Below, in pieces: positions 41,965 through 50,285 of a stretch of 64,000 bases of DNA (within the stretch, counting starts at the first letter, position 1; each line of letters begins with the position of its first letter). Below the pieces are notes generated by a model. The model saw nothing but the letters and a program-made list of their open reading frames with translations, was not told where the DNA came from and made no database searches. This stretch comes from CALJFL01 sp039964455 (GTDB taxonomy: Bacteria; Pseudomonadota; Gammaproteobacteria; Pseudomonadales; Halieaceae). The DNA is taken from the NCBI GenBank assembly GCA_039964455.1, contig JBDVXK010000024.1, positions 124,001 through 188,000 on the forward strand, read 5' to 3'. Both the position numbers and the translations under genes were made by a program.

Positions 41965-42768
41965 CTAGTGCTGATCCAAAAAGCCGTGCAGGATCTCGCA
42001 AAACGCGATCTTCTCTTCCTTGCCGGCAACCACGTGCGCTACATTGTCCATGGTCACGCCCACTGCGTTAGGTAAACCCTCTTCCAGTGGTGTTGTAGTG
42101 CGCGGGCCTGTGATGACATCCTGCCCCGCGTGAATGACCAGGGTCGGCGCTGCGATATCCTTCATGTGCGGCCGAATGTCATGGCTGTTACAAGCCTCGA
42201 TGAAACGCAAATGCGCTGTCAGCTTGTTTTCCAACACACCCCAGACTTTGCCGCTACCCAGCAGCTTGTGACGATTGGCGATGTAATAGTCAGGACGGAA
42301 GGAATACACCGCCACCAACTCCTGAAACGCCAGGAAACCGGCCTTCTCATGCATGGTGCCCAGAGCGTTGAGCTGATCACGCATGCAGTCATCCGAGTAC
42401 GACCAGCAACCCATATTCACCATACAGCGCACCAGCTCAGGCCGCTTCAAGGCCACCCACTGACCAATGCAGGCACCAATACCAACCAGGCCGACAAAGT
42501 AGACATTGGTCATGCCCAGGTGATCGAGTAGGCCAATGATATCGTCAGCGTGCAGTTCCGTGCTTGGCGTTACAGACAGGTCGTCGTCAGACTCTCCAAT
42601 TCCCCGGTAATCCACCAGAAGCACGGAGTAGTTGTCGGTCATACCCCGGGCGAGGAAATGCTCCCTGCCATGGCAAAACGTATCCCAACCGCCTATGTAC
42701 ACCGCAGGCGGACCATCGCCGTGAAGTTCGTAGTACATGGTGTGGTTGTTAATCGTCGCAGTTGGCAT
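41965..42768 (-). CDS. Alpha/beta-hydrolase-fold protein lacking the nucleophile serine
   Basis: A 267-aa alpha/beta-hydrolase-fold protein. YIGGWDTF marks the oxyanion loop, LVDYRGIGES is conserved, the acid is Asp217 (HAGQDVITG) and the base His245 (VAHVVAG). The nucleophile elbow, usually G-x-S-x-G, reads GLVGIG, with Val95 at the serine position. It is therefore either a non-hydrolytic lyase, decarboxylase or aminoacrylate-type enzyme, or uses another residue. It follows the isochorismatase gene by nine bases. RutB-RutD and NicF-NicD are known amidase-plus-hydrolase pairings in N-heterocycle degradation. Confidence 0.82.
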   Translation of the reverse strand: MPTATINNHTMYYELHGDGPPAVYIGGWDTFCHGREHFLARGMTDNYSVLLVDYRGIGESDDDLSVTPSTELHADDIIGLLDHLGMTNVYFVGLVGIGACIGQWVALKRPELVRCMVNMGCWSYSDDCMRDQLNALGTMHEKAGFLAFQELVAVYSFRPDYYIANRHKLLGSGKVWGVLENKLTAHLRFIEACNSHDIRPHMKDIAAPTLVIHAGQDVITGPRTTTPLEEGLPNAVGVTMDNVAHVVAGKEEKIAFCEILHGFLDQH

Positions 42769-42777
42769 GGTCAGTCC

Positions 42778-43410
42778 TCAGTTGGCTTTTGGGAATTGGG
42801 TATCAAAATGGCTTATCACATCGGCCAATGTCGTGACGTCAGCATAGCGCCTACCTACATCGCGCAGATTGCTCCAGTGCGCATCCTCATTCTGGTCACC
42901 GCAGCAGTCCTCGGGAACGATAGTGCGATACCCATAAGAGAAGCTATCCACTATGGAGGCGCGCACACAGCCAGAAGTGGTGCAACCGGTGATAATGGTC
43001 GTATCAATACAGTGCTTGGTAAGCCAGGTATGCACGGGGGTCTGGAAAAATATAGACGGGGCCGTTTTAGTGAACTCGAAAATATAGTCCGGATCAGAAA
43101 TTCGGGGGTCCAGTTCTGTACAAGGGTGCCCGTGGTAAAAGCTGCCGTCATACAGAGAGGAAATTTTCCAATAGGCCATGTCGTCACGGCTTTTCCACGA
43201 CACATTACAGGAGGCAATCGGAATCCCGCGTTGACGGGCCTCTGCCACCAAGACAGCTGTATTATCCACCGCCCGCTGCACATGCGATGACCGCCCAAGC
43301 GGGCTCGATGCGTCGGTAAACCCTTTTTGCAGATCGACGATCAGTACAGCCGGCCGGTCCCCAAAGCCAATGGACTCCTGACCATAGCCAGCTTCTTCAA
43401 ACTCATCCAT
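42778..43410 (-). CDS. Isochorismatase-family amidohydrolase
   Basis: A 210-aa cysteine hydrolase of the isochorismatase / N-carbamoylsarcosine-amidase group. The triad positions are the aspartate in AVLIVDLQKGF, the lysine in EFTKTAPSIFF and the cysteine in TTSGCVRASIVD. The ATG at 43410 has GGAGGTG eight bases upstream; the longer frame to 43482 would run through the operator. It is a paralogue of the 52103 protein. Expected activity is hydrolysis of an amide or N-carbamoyl group in a catabolic intermediate. Operator site D is 53 bases upstream. Confidence 0.88.
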   Translation of the reverse strand: MDEFEEAGYGQESIGFGDRPAVLIVDLQKGFTDASSPLGRSSHVQRAVDNTAVLVAEARQRGIPIASCNVSWKSRDDMAYWKISSLYDGSFYHGHPCTELDPRISDPDYIFEFTKTAPSIFFQTPVHTWLTKHCIDTTIITGCTTSGCVRASIVDSFSYGYRTIVPEDCCGDQNEDAHWSNLRDVGRRYADVTTLADVISHFDTQFPKAN

Positions 43411-43462
43411 AACGGCACACCTCCGGCAGTGATTGGCACTATTGAGACTGGCTATTGGAACG

Positions 43463-43480
43463 GAAATGTCCGAACATTTC
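43463..43480. promoter_or_regulatory. UTRA-regulator operator, site D
   Basis: GAAATGT-CCGA-ACATTTC is a perfect 7-bp inverted repeat with a 4-base spacer, in the intergenic region between two divergent isochorismatase genes. It is the longest perfect copy of the region-4 palindrome. Confidence 0.7.
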
Positions 43481-43568
43481 AAGTTTATTCAGGTGGGTGT
43501 TAGTGGTAGTGTTGTCCGCTCGCGACGCGCAGCACACAACCTCTCTGTTGAAACAGGATTTAGCCAAC

Positions 43569-44237
43569 ATGCCCCCTACTTTTGTCGATTCCTTCACTCA
43601 ATCCGTCTCGGTTAGCGCCTGCGATACGGCACTACTGATTGTCGATATGCAGAACGCCACCGGCAACCGCAATATGGGGCTGGGGAAAATTCTCGCCGAC
43701 CAGGGCACTCTGGACGATGCAGCCTACCGCTTCGACAGAATCGAACAACTTTTGATACCCAACATTTCCAGACTGGCCAATGCCTTCAGGTCTGTGGGCG
43801 CCAAAGTTGTTCATATCACTTATGGCGCAAATATGCCTGACGCAAGTGATGTGCCGGCCCACATCGTGGGTATTGTGAAGGCCACCAACAACATTGAAGG
43901 GCAACCCGAGCACGAAATCGTTGCCGAACTTACCCCCGAGCCCGGCGAGCTTGTTCTCAACAAGACTACCCAAGGCGCCTTTAGATCTACCGGAATTGAC
44001 TCGCATCTCAAGGCCATGGGAATCAAGTCTGTGGTCTGCGTAGGGGTCTCTACCAACAACTGCGTGGCAATGACGGCGATGGAAGCCTGTGACGCCCAGT
44101 ACAGTGTGGTGATGGTGAGCGACGGCACTGGTACCGATAGCGAAGAAATGCAGCAGGCGACTTTGACCATGTTGCGGCGATTATGGTCGCGAGTAATGAC
44201 TACCGATGAGGTTATCGCCGAGTTGGGAGCAGCATAG
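43569..44237 (+). CDS. Isochorismatase-family amidohydrolase
   Basis: A 222-aa cysteine hydrolase, distinct from the 42778/52103 type. The aspartate is in ALLIVDMQNATGN, the lysine in LVLNKTTQGAFRST and the cysteine in GVSTNNCVAMTAMEA. The cis-peptide region VCVGVSTN is typical. ATG 43569 is chosen because longer in-frame starts overlap operator site D; AGGA lies about ten bases upstream. It is followed by a DMT transporter gene, probably in one transcript. It may be a second amide-cleaving step. Confidence 0.87.
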   Translation: MPPTFVDSFTQSVSVSACDTALLIVDMQNATGNRNMGLGKILADQGTLDDAAYRFDRIEQLLIPNISRLANAFRSVGAKVVHITYGANMPDASDVPAHIVGIVKATNNIEGQPEHEIVAELTPEPGELVLNKTTQGAFRSTGIDSHLKAMGIKSVVCVGVSTNNCVAMTAMEACDAQYSVVMVSDGTGTDSEEMQQATLTMLRRLWSRVMTTDEVIAELGAA

Positions 44238-44293
44238 CGCTGAACACCCCAAACCAGGCGCACAATGATCCAGCCGCTACACGGCGTCTCTGG

Positions 44294-45178
44294 ATGGGAT
44301 CATTGTTCGTTGTTGTTGGCGCCATCATGCTCGCAGGCAAGGGTATATTCGCCAAGCAATTGTACAGCCTGGGCGTAGACTATGAGACCGTGGCAGCTAC
44401 CCGGTCGGCACTGGCTGTACCGGGTTTTGCTGTTATCGCATTCTTGTCAGGCTCTTTTCGCCGCTCTACCAGGCTTAAACCTGCGCACGCCGCTGCCGCC
44501 ATAGGCGCAGGTCTACTTTGCTATTACCTGGGATCACTGGCTAACTTCTACGCCCTGACCCTCATCGACGCCAGCGTAGAGCGCTCACTCCTGTTTACCT
44601 ATCCTGCGCTGGTAGTGATGCTAAGCGTGTTGCTGGGGATAGAACCACTAAGGTGCTCTACCCTTGTGGCCCTGTTGACAACATTTATAGGCATTGCGCT
44701 GGTGGTAGGCATCGATAGCGCCGAGGTGTTAAACGCCAATATCGAGGGTGCGCTGTGGGTCTTCTTCTGCGCCAGCACCATTGCGGTCTACTTTTTGGTC
44801 AGCGCCAGGTTGAGCCCCGTGATGGGAAGCGCGATGTTCACGCTGCTGGCTATGGGCGCCGCAGGCATTGCATTTGCTACCCACTACGAACTGCGCCACG
44901 GTTGGCTTACGCTGACAATGTCGACCGAAGCATGGCTATGGTTGGGGGCGTTGATATTGGTAGCCACAATCATACCCCTCTCTCTTATGGCCGAGGGGCT
45001 GCGCCGTATAGGCTCACAGCGCGCGGCATTCGCTAGCACGATTGGCCCGCCTGCGGCGGCGGTAATGGCTGTGCTATTCCTGGATGAGCAGATAACAGTG
45101 TTTCAGTTGCTAGGTATTGCGGTTGTAGTGAGCTCGATTGTGTTCCTGGAGGTTAAAGCAAGGCCCAGCCCTGACTAA
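44294..45178 (+). CDS. EamA/DMT-superfamily transporter
   Basis: A 294-aa membrane protein with ten hydrophobic segments in two EamA repeats: KGIFAKQLYSLGVDYETVAATR in the first and the C-terminal AAFASTIGPPAAAVMAVLFLDEQITVFQLLGIAVV in the second. DMT proteins export or import small metabolites. The start is doubtful. ATG 44294 would begin almost in the first helix, while the open frame extends upstream to a CTG at about 44240 that would add a usual hydrophilic N-terminus after a GGGAGC; a non-ATG start is possible. Confidence 0.85.
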   Translation: MGSLFVVVGAIMLAGKGIFAKQLYSLGVDYETVAATRSALAVPGFAVIAFLSGSFRRSTRLKPAHAAAAIGAGLLCYYLGSLANFYALTLIDASVERSLLFTYPALVVMLSVLLGIEPLRCSTLVALLTTFIGIALVVGIDSAEVLNANIEGALWVFFCASTIAVYFLVSARLSPVMGSAMFTLLAMGAAGIAFATHYELRHGWLTLTMSTEAWLWLGALILVATIIPLSLMAEGLRRIGSQRAAFASTIGPPAAAVMAVLFLDEQITVFQLLGIAVVVSSIVFLEVKARPSPD

Positions 45179-45193
45179 TAAAGCGCACAATAC

Positions 45194-45222
45194 TTCAAAT
45201 GTCCGTACATTAGGCCTATAAT
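45194..45222 (+). promoter_or_regulatory. Promoter with embedded UTRA-regulator operator, site E
   Basis: TTCAAA (45194-45199) and a perfect TATAAT (45217-45222) are exactly 17 bases apart. The palindrome AATGTCCGTACATT (45198-45211) sits in the spacer. A repressor there would block RNA polymerase directly, so this is the clearest case of negative control in the regulon. The TauD start follows about 28 bases after the expected +1. Confidence 0.75.
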
Positions 45223-45256
45223 GTGGGAAATTCGGGTCTACCAGTCGGAGATAATC

Positions 45257-46105
45257 ATGGCGACAGTCAAACGCAATCTAGCCAACACCTTTGGCGCCGA
45301 GGTCGAAGGCATCTCGGTCACAGCCAATCCCAGCGCGGAAGATATCTCAGCCACCAAGGCACTTTGGGCTGAGCACAAGCTGTTGCTCTTTCGTGGCCAG
45401 AATGTGAGCGAGGAGGATCTGGTGGGCTTTAGCCGAGAATTCGGTGACCTGGAAATTCATGTACGCACTGAGTATCTGTCGCCGGAGCACCCGGAAATCC
45501 TCTACGTGTCCAATATGAAGAAAGAAGGCAAGCTGATGGGCATCCTGTCTGATACGGAAGTCGGCTGGCACTACGACCAAATCTATCTGCCCCGCCCCGC
45601 TGTAGGCTCGCTGCTGGCCGCGCACACATTGCCGACCGATCGTGGAAATACCGAGTTTGCGGACATGGCAGCGGCCTACTCTGCCCTGCCGGACGAAATC
45701 AAGCACAAGCTCGATGGCAAAAAAGCCACGCAATCTTATGAAGCGTTCAACAAGGCCTACAGCGTTCCAACCAACGACAATCAAAAGCGCCGATCGCCAG
45801 ATATAGATCAACCAGTCGTGCGTACACATCCCATCACAGGGGTAAAGGCACTGTATCTATGTCCTGGGATGACCACCCGGATTGTTGGCCTCAGTGACGC
45901 AGAGAGCGACGAGATGCTGGATTACCTGTTCGAATGGACGGTTATGCCAGAGTTCGTTTATTCCCACGAATGGCAGGACGGTGATTGCCTGATGTGGGAT
46001 AACGCCTGCACCATGCACCGGCGAGATCCTTTTGATCAGAGTGAAATGCGCCTTATGAAGCGGACTACTATTTTACCGCCAGCCGAACTGGCTGTTCCTT
46101 TCTAG
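45257..46105 (+). CDS. TauD/TfdA-family Fe(II)/2-oxoglutarate dioxygenase
   Basis: A 282-aa dioxygenase of the TauD/TfdA family. The iron facial triad is His105-x-Asp107 (GWHYDQIY) and His254 (TMHRRDPF), and Arg269 (MKRTT) is the 2-oxoglutarate-binding position. Such enzymes hydroxylate a carbon next to a heteroatom, releasing a sulfonate, ether, amine or phenol. ATG 45257 has CGGAG six bases upstream; the longer frame from 45221 begins at the -10 box and is rejected. It has its own operator-controlled promoter and may do the first attack on the imported substrate. Confidence 0.9.
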   Translation: MATVKRNLANTFGAEVEGISVTANPSAEDISATKALWAEHKLLLFRGQNVSEEDLVGFSREFGDLEIHVRTEYLSPEHPEILYVSNMKKEGKLMGILSDTEVGWHYDQIYLPRPAVGSLLAAHTLPTDRGNTEFADMAAAYSALPDEIKHKLDGKKATQSYEAFNKAYSVPTNDNQKRRSPDIDQPVVRTHPITGVKALYLCPGMTTRIVGLSDAESDEMLDYLFEWTVMPEFVYSHEWQDGDCLMWDNACTMHRRDPFDQSEMRLMKRTTILPPAELAVPF

Positions 46106-46147
46106 GCAAGGTGCTGACATAAGCCTGCAGGATTAACTGGCAGGCAT

Positions 46148-46177
46148 AAAAAAACCGGGGCATGCCCCGGTTTTTTT
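46148..46177. terminator. Bidirectional intrinsic terminator
   Basis: A 30-base perfect palindrome: seven A, then CCGGGGCATGCCCCGG (46155-46170), then seven T. It lies between the convergent TauD-like and TonB-receptor genes and ends both transcripts. Confidence 0.93.
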
Positions 46178-46192
46178 GTAACGCTGTAAACG

Positions 46193-48811
46193 CTAGAACA
46201 TGAATTCGAGTTCTACGCCAGCGGAACGGTAAGCGCCTGGAGTGACAAAGCCGCCGCCAAATTCTGGCGCCAGAATCACCTCAGCAATGTACTCCTCGTC
46301 CAGCAGGTTGCGGGCAAAGGCTGTTACACGCCAGTTCTCTCCACCGACAGCCAGACGCAGGTTCATGATGCCGTAGCCATCCACTTCGGTGTTCTCGTAA
46401 CTGGTTGGTAATCCTGTCCCCTCACCAGTGAGGTCCTGAAGATAGGCAGGTACTGAAAGATCACCGGGAATACCAAGTCCGGGAACACCTGGATTCGGGG
46501 AATCCAGATCATTACCTTGAACGACATGGTAGAAAATATCCCCTTGATAAGCATACTCAACCCTTGCAAGAAGATCCAAGCCTCCCATTTCGTGGTTCCA
46601 GGTAAGGGCAACGTTTGCCGTGAAGTCTGCCAGATTGGGAATATCATTACCCGACACATAGGGCCGCACACTCATCTCATCAATCTCGCCATCGATATTG
46701 CTATAACCCGCATCTAGACGAAGTGAATCGGTCATCTGCCAAGAGGCGCCCAACTCAAAGCCCTGAATGGTGGCTTCGTCTATCGCTTCAACTACACGCA
46801 GCAAGCCGAAGGGCCCTACGTAAAACTCAAAGAATTGCATATCATCGATTTCGGTATAAAACAGAGCACCATTCAACTGCAGGCTGCCATCCAGAATCGT
46901 CGAGGTGAAACCCACTTCAAACGCGCTGGAAGTCTCTTCGTCGTAGACCTCCGGCGGCGCGATAGGCAGTCCATCAGGATTTACCAGAAATAGCTCGATG
47001 GTTTCTGTACCGCCCAGGTTATTGAAGCCACCCGTTTTGAAGCCAACACCCCAGCTACCAAACAGGGTGGTGTCATCTCCAATATCGTAGGTCAGGCTAA
47101 TCTTGGGCTGCACCGCGTCGAAAGTCTCATCGCGATCGTCAACCGTAGCGCTTACCTCACCGGTATCTAGATCGATGTAGGCCGGGTTCCAAGGCGTGCC
47201 ATCAAGGAGCTCACCATCGAGGGTACAACCGTTGGGAAACAATGAGGTGTCAGCACAGTAATTGATATTGGTCGACAAGTAACCGTCAGCCGGGCTGGGC
47301 ACCTTATTCTCGACCTCACGCTCTTCGCGGTCATAACGAACCGCTACCGACAATTCCATGCGATCGGTAATGTCGTAGTTTATCGAGCCAAACACCGCGT
47401 AAACATCCGTAGTGAAGTCATCCAGAACCAGGGCATCGGTTAACTCGTTGACAAAACTTGTTGGCAGGCTCTTGCGGTTATCATCTTCAAGCTGTGCCAC
47501 ACCCACGGTGCGTTCAATATTGAGGTAATACGCACCCACCTGCCAGCGCAGTGCTCCATCGCTATTTGAGGTCAACTGGATCTGCGCACTGAAGTCTTCC
47601 TGGTTGCGCTCCTGATACTGGTAACCGTCGCAGGTTGTGGGGCTATAGGGAGGGAAAAACGGATTTCCATCTGGCGTGAAGCCCGCAATATTGAAGGTCG
47701 GCTGCTGCATTGGCGTATTATCCCCAAGCAGGATAGAACGATCGGCCGCGGTCTGTTGACAATGGTCTTTGGCATCGTAGAAATTAAATGCCCCTGATGT
47801 GCCGTCAGCAAGGAAATGCTGTTCAACGTCGGAATAAAGCGCCCAGGCAGTCAAGACACCAATATCCAGCTCCTTATCCACCTTAATTGAGAACTCAATG
47901 GTCTCCTGTTCATTTTCAGGATCAACATTGGGCGAATACACAAAATCAAAGTCATTTACATCTATCGAAGCGGCCTCGGGATCTACACCGAAAGCTTGCA
48001 GACCGTCCAGCGCACCCACGAAAAACGGCAGCTCAAAAGCTGCATTAAACGATATGGCGGCGGCCTCAATCTCGGAATAGCGCAGTTTGGTGTCAATGCT
48101 AAGCGTGTCACTAGGATCAAACACTAAGCGAGCGCTGATGCCGGTTTCTTCGAAGTCATCAACCACGTCATCGTTGAGGTACACATTCTTCTGGAAGCCA
48201 TCGGTAGAGCGGTGATCTACCGTCAAACGACCGGCAATATTTTCGCCCAACGGACCCGCTATCGTGCCCATCGCGGTGTACGTGCTGTTCTCCGCGGCCG
48301 ACACCTTGATTTTGCCTTCAAACTCATCCGAAGGACGCTTGGTGGACATAATCACTGCACCACCCGCGGCTGAGCGGCCATAAAGTGCGCCCTGCGGCCC
48401 TTTCAGTACTTCAATTTGGGTAAGATCTGGGTATTCACGGTTAAAAGCTGAAGGGTTGGTATACAAAATGCCGTCTACGATAAACGCGAAGTTAGTCTCA
48501 CCATCCCGTGCGCCGGAGATGCCACGAATGCTCAGCGAGCTATCACCCACTTCCACGGTGTTGACGAAAGTAACACCCGGCGTCATGTAAATAAAATCCT
48601 CAGCACGCTGAACGCCCATATTCTCGATCTGGCTTTCCGAGAAGGCGGTGATCGTGGCCGGTACGTCCTGCAGGGCTTCAACCCTGGCCCGCGCTGTTAC
48701 GACAATCTCTTCCAACTGCGCGTACGCATGGTTGGATATGGTCAGAGAACCGGCGGCCGGAAGAGCCATAAGAACTGATAGATACAGGGGTCTCAGTTGA
48801 CTTTTACGCAT
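46193..48811 (-). CDS. TonB-dependent outer-membrane receptor
   Basis: An 872-aa TonB-dependent receptor. A signal peptide (about 1-31, ending SNHAYA) precedes the TonB-box-like EEIVVTAR. The plug domain has DVPATITAFSESQIENMGVQRAEDF, SLSIRGISG and IEVLKGPQGALYGRSAAGGAVIM. A 22-strand-type barrel follows and ends with the outer-membrane terminal LEFMF. The subtype resembles receptors of Sphingomonadales and marine Gammaproteobacteria used for organic nutrients rather than siderophores. Operator site F is 80 bases upstream, linking uptake to the GntR/UTRA regulator. Confidence 0.93.
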   Translation of the reverse strand: MRKSQLRPLYLSVLMALPAAGSLTISNHAYAQLEEIVVTARARVEALQDVPATITAFSESQIENMGVQRAEDFIYMTPGVTFVNTVEVGDSSLSIRGISGARDGETNFAFIVDGILYTNPSAFNREYPDLTQIEVLKGPQGALYGRSAAGGAVIMSTKRPSDEFEGKIKVSAAENSTYTAMGTIAGPLGENIAGRLTVDHRSTDGFQKNVYLNDDVVDDFEETGISARLVFDPSDTLSIDTKLRYSEIEAAAISFNAAFELPFFVGALDGLQAFGVDPEAASIDVNDFDFVYSPNVDPENEQETIEFSIKVDKELDIGVLTAWALYSDVEQHFLADGTSGAFNFYDAKDHCQQTAADRSILLGDNTPMQQPTFNIAGFTPDGNPFFPPYSPTTCDGYQYQERNQEDFSAQIQLTSNSDGALRWQVGAYYLNIERTVGVAQLEDDNRKSLPTSFVNELTDALVLDDFTTDVYAVFGSINYDITDRMELSVAVRYDREEREVENKVPSPADGYLSTNINYCADTSLFPNGCTLDGELLDGTPWNPAYIDLDTGEVSATVDDRDETFDAVQPKISLTYDIGDDTTLFGSWGVGFKTGGFNNLGGTETIELFLVNPDGLPIAPPEVYDEETSSAFEVGFTSTILDGSLQLNGALFYTEIDDMQFFEFYVGPFGLLRVVEAIDEATIQGFELGASWQMTDSLRLDAGYSNIDGEIDEMSVRPYVSGNDIPNLADFTANVALTWNHEMGGLDLLARVEYAYQGDIFYHVVQGNDLDSPNPGVPGLGIPGDLSVPAYLQDLTGEGTGLPTSYENTEVDGYGIMNLRLAVGGENWRVTAFARNLLDEEYIAEVILAPEFGGGFVTPGAYRSAGVELEFMF

Positions 48812-48887
48812 CAGAATTACCTTTATGTTTTTGAATAACCTTCAATACCCCTTCGACTATGCGCATTCTAATCAAGAAAATCAACAC

Positions 48888-48902
48888 ATATGTCCGTACA
48901 TT
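48888..48902. promoter_or_regulatory. UTRA-regulator operator, site F
   Basis: ATATGTCCGTACATT contains the core TGTCCGTACA (48891-48900), 80 bases upstream of the TonB receptor start on the minus strand. A possible receptor promoter (TTGATT, 17 bases, CATAGT on the minus strand) begins right beside it. Confidence 0.65.
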
Positions 48903-48941
48903 CGGCTCTATATTCGCTCTCATCCTGCAAAATAACCATTT

Positions 48942-50117
48942 TTAAATAGCGCCCTCGGCATGAAGTTTAGCGAGCTCCTCTGCTGAGCAACCCAGGTTCG
49001 CCAGAATCTCCTCTGTGTGCTCACCAACTTCAGCTAAACCAAACTGCACGCTACCGGGTTCATTCATGAATTTGATAGGCACCCCCATGTGATCATTGCC
49101 CTGCTCATCACGCACCCGCATCTGCCTGGCCCATACATGCTCTGTGTCCCAGGCCTCATCCAGCGTCATCACAGGCATCCAGCAAATATCCCTGCCCTCG
49201 AACCACTCTTCCCACTCGGCCCGGGAGCGTTGCTTGAAGGTTTCCCGCAGAAAGGCGATCGCCTCATGATGGCCCCGCCCGGCGGGCCCGGTAACAACCT
49301 GAACAAAATCTGGTCGACCCAGCCCGCTGAACAATTCCTCCACAAATTTGTGCTCGCCGCCGCCCAATGCAATGTAGTTGCCGTCGGCAAGTTCATAAAT
49401 ATTGAGCATCGCATTACCGCCGTGCGTGCGCTCATTTGACCGCACAGGCGTTTGCCCTCCCCCAAAAACCGGGCCAACAATATTGGGCGAAGCATTCAGT
49501 ACTGACTCAAACATACTGATATCAATGTAATCGCCCTCACCCGTCGTGTGTCGTCTATAGAGCGCCATCATGATGCCGCCAAAGGCGAGATGGGAAGACA
49601 GCATGTCGGAGATTGCAACGCCGATGATAGCGGGGCCGGAGTTATCAGATGGTGAGCGTGTCAGATCAAGGACGCCAGCTGCAGCTACCGCCGCTGTGTC
49701 GTGGGCAGGCCGGTCGCGCCAGGGGCCATCCTGGCCAAAGGCAGACAAAGAGCAATACACAATACCGGGGTTTATCGAACGTATGACGTCGTAATCTATG
49801 CCAAGGCGCTTCATCACCCCCGGGCGAAAGCTTTCGATAAAAACGTCTGCTTCCGCAGCCAGCGAGAGCAGCAACTCCTTGGCTCTGGGGCTCTTCAAAT
49901 TCAGTGTCAGGCTTTCTTTGCCGCGCTGGGTTGTTCTGAACATCACCGTACTATCGCCCTGGGTCCAGGGGAAAAACTGGCTGGAACGCGTTGGCTCGGG
50001 AGAAGCCGGGTTTTCTACCTTGATCACGCGAGCGCCGTGGTCGGCCATCATCAGTGACACTGCTGGCCCCGGCAAGAACAGCGACAAATCGATTACGGTT
50101 AATCCTTCCAGCTTCAT
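48942..50117 (-). CDS. Class III (CaiB/BaiF) CoA-transferase
   Basis: A 391-aa family III CoA-transferase: KLEGLTVIDLSLFLPGPAVSLMM, HGARVIKVENPASPEPTR, RGKESLTLNLKSPRAK, the catalytic aspartate about 140 in PAHDTAAVAAAGVLDLTRS, and the late GEHTEEILANLG. It is the most divergent of the five copies in the window. It lies upstream of the TonB receptor gene on the same strand, but operator and promoter elements separate them. It diverges from an SDR gene. Confidence 0.9.
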   Translation of the reverse strand: MKLEGLTVIDLSLFLPGPAVSLMMADHGARVIKVENPASPEPTRSSQFFPWTQGDSTVMFRTTQRGKESLTLNLKSPRAKELLLSLAAEADVFIESFRPGVMKRLGIDYDVIRSINPGIVYCSLSAFGQDGPWRDRPAHDTAAVAAAGVLDLTRSPSDNSGPAIIGVAISDMLSSHLAFGGIMMALYRRHTTGEGDYIDISMFESVLNASPNIVGPVFGGGQTPVRSNERTHGGNAMLNIYELADGNYIALGGGEHKFVEELFSGLGRPDFVQVVTGPAGRGHHEAIAFLRETFKQRSRAEWEEWFEGRDICWMPVMTLDEAWDTEHVWARQMRVRDEQGNDHMGVPIKFMNEPGSVQFGLAEVGEHTEEILANLGCSAEELAKLHAEGAI

Positions 50118-50285
50118 AGTGTTCTCACTTCATCAGAGATACGGCAGCACATCTATCAAGGCATGCCCTACAGCGAACCACAGCCCACACCTGTAAACAT
50201 TGTCGGTATTGACTAAACAGACACCGAGTGTAACTGTCGGGTACGCGAAAAATCCAACGCTAACGCCCAAACGGAGTGCCGCCAC
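50118..50285. promoter_or_regulatory. Divergent intergenic region, CoA-transferase / SDR
   Basis: 168 bases. I see no TGTCCGNNCA palindrome and no convincing promoter pair, so these two genes have no visible link to the UTRA regulon. Confidence 0.3.
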
